Assembly (NCBI GenBank): GCA_031213475.1
Contig: JARUPZ010000003.1
Coordinates: 8,796,313 to 8,860,312, forward strand
Direction: 5' to 3'
Length of the DNA stretch: 64,000 nucleotides
From: Nereocystis luetkeana
Lineage: Eukaryota > Sar > Phaeophyceae > Laminariales > Laminariaceae
A program made the translations under genes and the position numbers. Below the pieces are notes generated by a model, which was not told the DNA's origin, ran no database searches, and saw nothing but the letters and a program-made list of their open reading frames with translations. How positions within the stretch are numbered: the first letter of the stretch is position 1; every line of letters starts with the position of its first letter. Shown here piece after piece: positions 24,701 through 33,700 of the stretch.

Positions 24701-27700
24701 AGCCTGGAACCGGTCTCAGGCTTGCCTTCATATTCTGGGCGCGCGCGAAAGAACACCTTTTTGTGTTGCGCTTTCTTGTTTCGGTTCCCGAGAGTACTGT
24801 GGTGTTGGTCGTGGTGCGCAGTTCGTAGTGCCTTGGGCCCAGGACGTTCGCAGGAAGCAGTGGACTTTCTGAAAGATGAGGCACTCGAGCTTGCTTAATT
24901 TCTTCTCGGGCGGGCTTTCTTGTGAGATAGATAGATGCGTTTATGAGCGGGCCGGTAGTGACCAGCCTTGACAGAAGAAGGACGGTCTAGGGCACACACA
25001 GACCGTACACACGTCTAATTTCCCGGCTTAAAATAGCACGTGCGATGGATTTTTATTTGGTCCTTCTTTCTTTTCAAGCAGTTCTTTGTTGTGAGGCAAA
25101 CCAGGTCCTTATATATAATACGTTGAAATCCTGTTTGTTGGCGAAAAAAACACCAGGTTTATATATACACCCCCAGTGAAACGCCGCGAAAAACCGAAGA
25201 CACAACAAATAATGCGAGAGAGACGGAGAAAGGCGCGAGCGCGGAGCGCGACGACACACGCGCGGCCCTGACGAGAAGATCCCGACAGCACGAGCACTGA
25301 CGACGATGATGAAATTCCCAAACAAGCCAGAGCGCTATTTTTTTTGTACCATGTGGTTGTCGAGGTTATGATCGTGTCGTTTTCCGGACAATACCGCATG
25401 CCCCCAAAATTCAATACTTCGCACAAATATATTTCGCACTGCTCGCATTCAATACGTACATACTTCGTATATATATGTTAGAGAGTAATATGTGACGCGT
25501 TCGGTGCGCGATGTACGTTTTCGAGCTCCGCACGACAACCTCAAAGTATCCTCAGCGATCGTATTCCGTCCAAACCAACGCGGGCGGCGCCACCGTTGTG
25601 ATGGCCGAGCACAACAACAGCAGTGTCACAAAATCAGGAAATTTTGTTGCAGTCGCGTCCATCACAAACAAATCCCGTCTACACTAGAACCGCGGTCGAC
25701 AGATACCGCACAAAACAATCCGTCTGTGCCACCGCCGTGGCTGGATCCCGCCCATTGAGTACCACGATGGCCGGATCCCGCACAAACAAAAACGTCGAAT
25801 CCCGTCGCGGCTATATCCCATACGAAAGAGGTCGTTGAGTCCCGCGGGGGTCTAAGTCCCGTCCCGTTGAATCCTGTGGTGACCACATGCCATACACATA
25901 GTACCGCTAAGTCCCGGGGTAGCTGAGGTTCGCGTGGTATGGTCCCGGAATCGAAAAGGCGTCCCGAGGAATGCCCTGACCGTTGTCGTCGTTGTTGTTG
26001 TGATTGCTATTGATATCTGTTTTTTCTGTTGTTGCATAACCCGTAGATATACGCACCTCAGAATGTCGCTATGCCCTACCGATACAAGATACTTGGTACC
26101 TGGTATCTGCCTTATCAATGGCTACGACAAGAACCGAAGCTGCTGCAGATGCTTACTTACTTGTAGTTTGAGTGTCTTCCATTTCTTGCCATGTGAGACA
26201 CTACTACTACTGTGCTGCATGGTCTGTCAGATACTCTACGATGGGCGGGGTGTCCTTCTCGTAGTACCTGAGTATATAGTCTGTCCTCTATCACTCTAAA
26301 AGGATTATCGTTCATAGCCCGAAACGTCGACTTTTTTTGTCTAAAGCGGCAAGCAAGCGGAGAAACGGAGAATATCAAAAATATCTATACCTACCTGGTA
26401 CATCAAAAGGGCGCAGTAAGTTGTTTCAACCCCCCCGCCACAATACCGACCAAATCTCGTGCGGGCTCAAGCAACGCCACGCGGTGTGTGGTGTCTGTGT
26501 GAGAGGTAGATTCTTGACGCTTCGATGTCAACCCCGATTCAAAATCGAAAACAGGGGAGGAAACGCAAGGAATCATCATCTATCTCTGTCTGTCTGGCAA
26601 ATAAATCCGGAAATCGTGATTCAGAGTGGTCAAATCGACACCGATCAAAGATCCCACTGTAATCAAAGCTGGTGAGAGGAGCGCTAATAATCGGAAATCA
26701 CCGCACCACTATATATATGTGGTGGGGGGGAGGGGAAAAGCTGCGCTGAAATCGGCGTGAAGATTATCAAAACGCAGTTTTGACGAGGGCGCCCGGAACA
26801 GTGCTGGTCCTACACCTGACATGAACCAAAGCCGCAATGAAAAACATAACCAGAGAACTATAACTGTGATCACAGGACGGTTTGATTGAGAGAAAATGTT
26901 TTTTTTTCAAGTTTTAATCACTTGGTTCTTCTAGAGACCCTCCCTCCTCCTAGACAGTAGTGGTAGGCCGGGGGGGGGGGGGTAAACTCGAAAACCAAGT
27001 GAACGAATATTGAGGAAAGCATTGAAGAAAGAAGCGAAACTTTTTCTCTTGATCGTCTTTGTGCTCAGAACGCTCCGTTTTGCTCTACATTCTGGCCTTT
27101 TCTTATGTGAGTAGTCGAAAAACGACTGTTTGTTCCGGGCGCCCTTGTGCCTCATGTGCAGTCGTTCGGATTCGATCAAGAAAAAACGGGCACAATCGCC
27201 TGCAAGCAAAGCGTGTCCGAGGATCGTTGGAGGGACCTATTATACCTGTGTCCTCGCAGAGGAAATCACACACTTTATTTGCTGGCAGGTGTCTTGATGC
27301 AACAGATAAGGGTTGAATAAAAGACACGACGGGAAAAAAAATATTGTTTGGTGACCGGTTACTCGCGACTTTACCAATACACTCAACGCACTACTGTACG
27401 TCTAAGGAGCTAACTACTTAAGTTTATATTCTACTACTTAAGTTTGTAATTCTTACTGTGTGCCGGTTTCACCTCTTGCCCGCTCGTGTATGTGCGGGAC
27501 TGTCACCACCAGCTATCGGTTCATTTATAAACCTGTCTGTCGATGGTCTCAGGTGTAGTCGGAGGAACTCCGTTGATTTTGGAACACTTAAAAAACGGAT
27601 AATTTTAACAAAACGTACTTTATATTATTTTTATTATTTCCTTTGCCATTATTCGACAATGTGCAGCATGATCTTCAGCATTGATCACTCATAGCGATCC

Positions 27701-30700
27701 CGAAAGAAAAAAACCTCGGAAACAAAGGAAACCCATGCACCAAGGCTACCTCCCATCTGTGCCAACTTTCGGATTGTCTACTCCATTTATTTGCTGTCCT
27801 TGTTCCTTCCTTGTCATTACGTTCAATCCTAAGCTGCACCCAACTTATATTATTGTTGATGGTCTCGCTTCTTGAGTGTCACGAATGAACAAAACAACAC
27901 ATACATACATGATACTCTAAATAAATCATGATGATGATGTTTACCAGGTAGTCAACATATATAAGCATAGCCACATCAAGAGAGGGCCTAGACGTTGGGA
28001 CGATTGCAGCCGTGAGACCATGATTAATACTCCGAGTAAGTAGTATGGTATGCTAAACGAACGCCAGAAAGAATGAAGCGCGCACACCCAATATTGAACA
28101 ATGAGTAAGTTTGGACGAAACCCTCACGCTCACAGCTTAGCTGATGATCTCTGGCGGCATATATATCGACAACAACAGAGAACGCAATGAGAAAGGAAGG
28201 AGCAAGGGCTGCAAATTAAATGGAGTAGACAAGCCTAAAGTTGGCACAGAAGGGAGGTAGACTTGGTGCATGCATGGGTTTCCTTTTGTTTCCTTTTGTT
28301 TTCTTCTTTATTTCGGGGAAGTTATGAGTGATCAATGTGGAAGAGATCATGCTGCACATTGTCGGATGGCAAGGCAAAAATAATAACAGAGTGTACGGCG
28401 AAAACACTTTTCATGATAATTTATTCTAAGTAATCCCCAATCATTTCAATACCAGGTATATATATTTTGCTCACCTACCTGCCTCCTCTCGCAGTAAGTA
28501 GAATCCACAGTACGGACGATGTTGCTATCACACTAGGATTGGAAATCTGAGCTACGACGAAGCAATCAATTTCTTAAGAGTGTTTCATCGATACCCTAAT
28601 ATCTATCTATCGTGTCCGCTTTTTTTACGAAACATTAATACTGCGCGTGAATTTACAGTCGCAAACTACCGCAGAATAATTTACGTATGTCTCCACCTGC
28701 ATCGTCGATGGAATTTGGCCCTCGCACGCCCCGGTCGATTTTTCTTCTCTCTGAAAAAATATGGAAACATGTCCTTGGCCACTTCTTATGCAGCCGGAAA
28801 CTAGGATTGAAAAACCGGTTTCCGACCGGTTTTATTTTTCCGACTGGATTGCGAATAATAGCTATTACGGGGGGCCATAGTTAACAGGACCAAATATTGT
28901 TAGTAAAAATGGTTAAACATATAGGTTTTTATGTGTACCATAGGTCCTGTTAACTGTGGCCCGCCGTAATATATACCCTCCTTATCGTCTGTCGGATCGA
29001 ATATATATACAGCTTTTGTGATTTTCGTGGAGACCACAGGAGACGCTTGATGTAAGTGAGGGAGTGTAGCTTGACCACTGCTGCTGTAGCACCGAGAAAA
29101 GGGTGTAAGGTAGACGGAAGTCGGTTTCAAACTGCTTCTATTAATAATAGCCGTAATGTTCGTGGGGTCGGAGAGGTGTTCATCCTCCAGCAGCAGCATG
29201 CAGCTGTGCCCAACCACACATACATACATACATACATACATGCTGATGTCTCGCTTCTTCCTCGAGCAGCGTGTGAGCTTCACACGGGGGGGCGTTCTCC
29301 CCCATCTCGTTCTCGAGACCATCAAGACTCTGGCTTTCTTCGACAGTTAGTTGCCAAAGCTGCAGCCAGGGCAGCAGTTAGTTGGCAAAAAAAGATCATC
29401 ATCGATACCGCACACTGCGGCCATCGGGTGCTGCCACGTGCTGCGTGCTGACGGGCACAGATGAGGATATATCACGCTGACACAAGCCAAGCAGCAGCAG
29501 CAAGCAGCAGACGTGACGGCAGCCAAGCCAGCGTCTCCGATGCTGTGGTGTGGGGTTGTGTCGTACCAGGTGTGTCGTGTTGTTGCGTGGGTGTGTGATA
29601 CTCGTACGAGTATGCGGCTGAACTTTCTAACATTTTTTTTCCGATGCACGAATCCGACTGACGAGTTGGATCGGAAAGCGTAGTATCTCTAATAAGTTCA
29701 GGTGAGATAGATGCCTGTTTTGTTCACAACCGACGGAATTAATTATGGTCTCTACCGACGGAAATTAAATGGCTTAATTTGTTCAGAGGCAGAGAGAAGA
29801 GAAGGACGGCCACATTCGTTTCGTGCCCCCTCCTAGCTTCTCGCAGCTCGTGATAGGTGCACGAGGAGAGCACGGCACCGCTCGCTGCCGATTGATAGGC
29901 CTAGAGGCTAGGCCTACCGTTGTGGTTTCTCCGTTTTTTCGACTGTCTGGTCCAGTTGGAAATCATGGCCGCTTATTTTTAATTGAAGAGGCGCTTTGTC
30001 AACTGCATAATAAGATTGCCATTTTTTGTCTCCAATCGGAAACCGGTTTTTTCTGTCCTAGTTTCCGACTGCATAAGATGTGGTATTATTTTTAAATGCC
30101 GCTCGGTACAAGCAGCCGTGATGATCATGGTATCCAAACATACCTGGTACAGATTTATAACACTGCTGTGATACGGGTATGAATTACACACCAGAACAAG
30201 TGTCCGCTATTATTTGACAAGCTACGTAGAAACCTCGACGGTTATCTTTATTCTTAAATATATCGTAGACAACACGCACTCCTCGAATTCTGCAGCTTCA
30301 GGTTCGCCTCCCTCATATATATACGGACTGTACTCCCTGCACAAAACCGTGTAAACCCCGTAGTACGCACCATCAAAGGACATAGATACACACCACTTGC
30401 ATAGACGAGTTTCGACCAAATCCTCGGTCTCACAGCTAGCTGTGGCTTCTTTTTTTTTTGTAAGCATGGGTCTCAGTTCCACCACTCAAACGTTATACTC
30501 GAGAGAAATTAAAATGTGGTTGTGAGCAATGCCATGATATTAAGGCCGGCGTCTTGGTTTCTGATGTCCTCAATTGAAGTGAGGAGCTCAACTTATCCTC
30601 CGAAACAGGACGACTTCGACTATTATATTGGCTTGCGCAACCCAACCCATGAGTTATTTCTAAAATGTACTTCGTATGAAAAATACTTCGTAATACAGTG

Positions 30701-33700
30701 GCAGTACGTACAGCATACTACACTGTGTATGGTAAACGTAGAGTAGTGGCTGGTAGGTGTGGTCACTTGAAGAGCTCAACCGGCCATCGAACATTGAGGT
30801 AAAAAAGTGCCAAGCCCTACGTACCGTAGCACGGGTCGTGTGCAGATTTAGCATGCCATACTGTGGACTAAGCGTGACTGATCAAATCACCATACCCCGC
30901 AACGAAATCAAGAATCAAAGCATCAACGCCTTCACTTCGTTGATGAACTGCACTAAAAACACCCTTCGTGGCGACTTGTTGCCTCCCCCCGCACGTGTAC
31001 ATGGGCTGCTCTAGAGTTGATGAAGAGAAACAGGTACGAGTACCAGGTGCACATTGGTACACACTTCCTCTGCAAGTATTGTATTGTCAAACGCACTCTT
31101 TTGGTATCCACTATGTTTTGCTGACCCCCTCCCCCCCATGTATCATCCATAGATTGGGTTAGCGTCGATTGACAAGGACACTGTAAAACGTGCCGCTTGC
31201 TACGTGAGCTGGCTAATCAGGGTGCTGTTTTTTTTCTTGGCGGTCAGTCACAACGGGCGATCGAGGTATAGATACCTTTGTGCGGGTGGAGAATCTTTAC
31301 TGCGCACACGGGGAATGATCGCGTCACGTAGTCTTTATGGGAAGGCACCCAAGAAGAGGAAGTTGCATAGTAAGCCCATTTCTGTTTCCGAACGTGGTCA
31401 CACCGGGAATTAAATCTACTCATTGAAGCTTCCATTCATGAGCAAGTCTGCCTGACGAGCGGTTCTTTGTAGGATGCAGCACATCCTTTAGGCGACCCGC
31501 CGAACATCTCACGGCGCTTCGCGCTTAGTGCGCAAGAAATGCCTGCCTCATCGCTTCTCACCCTGCGTGCTCCGTCCCGGCATTGTAGGGATGCGAAGAG
31601 ATCTATGGTCGTACGACTACGGCCATCATACCAGATACATGATAATCGAGTACCCCCCCCTGCGCCCCGCTTTTTCTTCTCTCCCTATATTGTGCTCCGC
31701 CTGTCCCCTCCCCCTGCCTGTATGTCGTCTATGAGAATTAACCACTCGCGTTGGTTGTGTTGCATAGGGCTTTCGCTATATATCGTTCAACAAATGAGAG
31801 GAGTCTAGGCCTAGCACTCGCGTCCTTCAGGACCCCAATCCGGAGCTAAGCCTAACTACGCTTGGGAACACGCCAGAAACGCAGCTAGCTGTATCGCTTT
31901 CGAATTAGTTTTTTCCGCGCCCTGTGCACGCACGACGACTTGACCTCCTTCATAAATGTCATGTCGTAAACATCTTCCTGAACGTTTAGGATGCTGCGTT
32001 TCGAATGCTACCGTTTCGCTGGGTGGAGAAATGTCATGCGTATCCTCTGTTATATTCCTTGGTACCGCACCCTCTCCTTCCCTTCTGTCCATGACTTGCA
32101 TTGGCTATCTCTCTGATTAGACTAATCACCCCTTTCATGCAGCAGCAGAAGAGACCTTTCGTGCGTACGATGCCTGTGGGCCTGTGAAACACCTTTTTGT
32201 ATTTTCGTGTCTACATATGATACTTGTAGCGGGCTTTTTTGTTGTCCCCGATACAACAGCTGCCATCGTGCATTCTACATGGTGATCCAATGGATAGTGG
32301 TGTTGAGCACCTGGGTTACATGTTTGTATGTTCCGTCGTTATTATACATGCACCAGGTACTTAGTAACGAGGATGAATAATATTCCCAACTTTCACCTGT
32401 TACTCATCACGCAGTGCTTCCCGGCACACCTTTCGTGCAGTCATATCGGGCACTGCAATTGATTGATTTCCTCCGCATTTCGTCCTGAGATAGATGTAGA
32501 CGCGCGCTCTCTGGCTCGCCGCTGCCAACCCCGGAGGAACTCGTTTCGCTCTGGGAAAGAAAGGTCACCGCGAATCCCCACTGTCCTGGCTGTCGATATT
32601 CGGTAGAAGCAATACTGGTTGTCCCAATCACAAAGGAAGCGTAAACACGACTGTTAATTTTGTCGCCAGTTGCTCACTGAAGTACAGTGTTATTCAACTA
32701 CCGACAACACCGTCGCATGCGCGCCCCGGCTGACCGCGGATACCTTTGAGACTCCGTCGCTGCGCTGGATCGCTCCCACAGTAAGATGTTGTTGAGATGC
32801 GCGCATGCGGAATCCAAGAATTAAACCCAATCTAAGCACTTCCAACTGGACGCGTACCGGTGCGGCAGCACTGCGACAATAGTATCAGCGACCCTGGCTA
32901 GAGCCGCGCACACTTCGGACAGGAGTCCATAAATATACCACGATCGTGTATGGTGCTGGGGCTCCCCGATCGTCAGCGTACTTCGTCGGCAGATTTAATT
33001 TTGGCACGCAGCGAAACCTCTGCTTGCGGTGGGCGAACGAGGTGCAGACCGTAATTACCTGTTACCAGGTATAGCTTTGCTGTATGAAGTGAAAATGTGC
33101 ATCCGGTACATACATACATGCCCCAGGGTTAGTCGAAAATCGATTTTGGTTTCGTTGCGACACGTCTTTTGTTTATTTGGGCCCCTGCCTTGCGTGGCAC
33201 ATTGTGAGTAAGCCTGCGACACAACTAAGAACCCGAAATGAAAGAAACCACTACTTCAGCACAGTCCTAACGTTTCGGGGACACGCAACACACATCTACG
33301 CACATACAGTGCAGTAGAATCTTAAAGGGAGTTTTGTTCGGCAAGCCTACTGCTACAGGGGAATAATACAAAGGCATTGCGGGTGGGCGGGTGGTTGATA
33401 AATAAATGGCTTTCGCGCTGGGGCCATACCTGCTGCAACCATGATTCATGACATTTTGAGGACGTCATGGGATAGCAGCCGGACATATAGCACGTTTTGT
33501 CCGAAGCTCGTCGTGGCTGCCGGGCCTTCTCGATCGGGGAACCACTCAGTCTCGCATGGTTTTTTTTAAATACCTTCCGAGATATCGATCGCTTCTCTCC
33601 ATTGAAAAAGCTATTGCAGGGGACCCTATTAAATAGGACCTACGGTGCACACACAAAAAGCTATACATTTCGCTATTTTTACTACCAATATTTGGCCCTA

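Larger units (their letters stand above)
28785..30077. mobile_element. Possible inverted-end element of about 1.3 kb
   Basis: The left end CTTATGCAGCCGGAAACTAG followed by GATTGAAAAACCGGTTTCCG is mirrored at the right end (CGGAAACCGGTTTTTTCTGT, CCTAGTTTCCGACTGCATAA-G), about 45 bp of inverted repeat. The interior includes a nested TA-flanked MITE (28,864-28,970) and a (CATA)n run. No transposase was seen. Confidence 0.5.
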
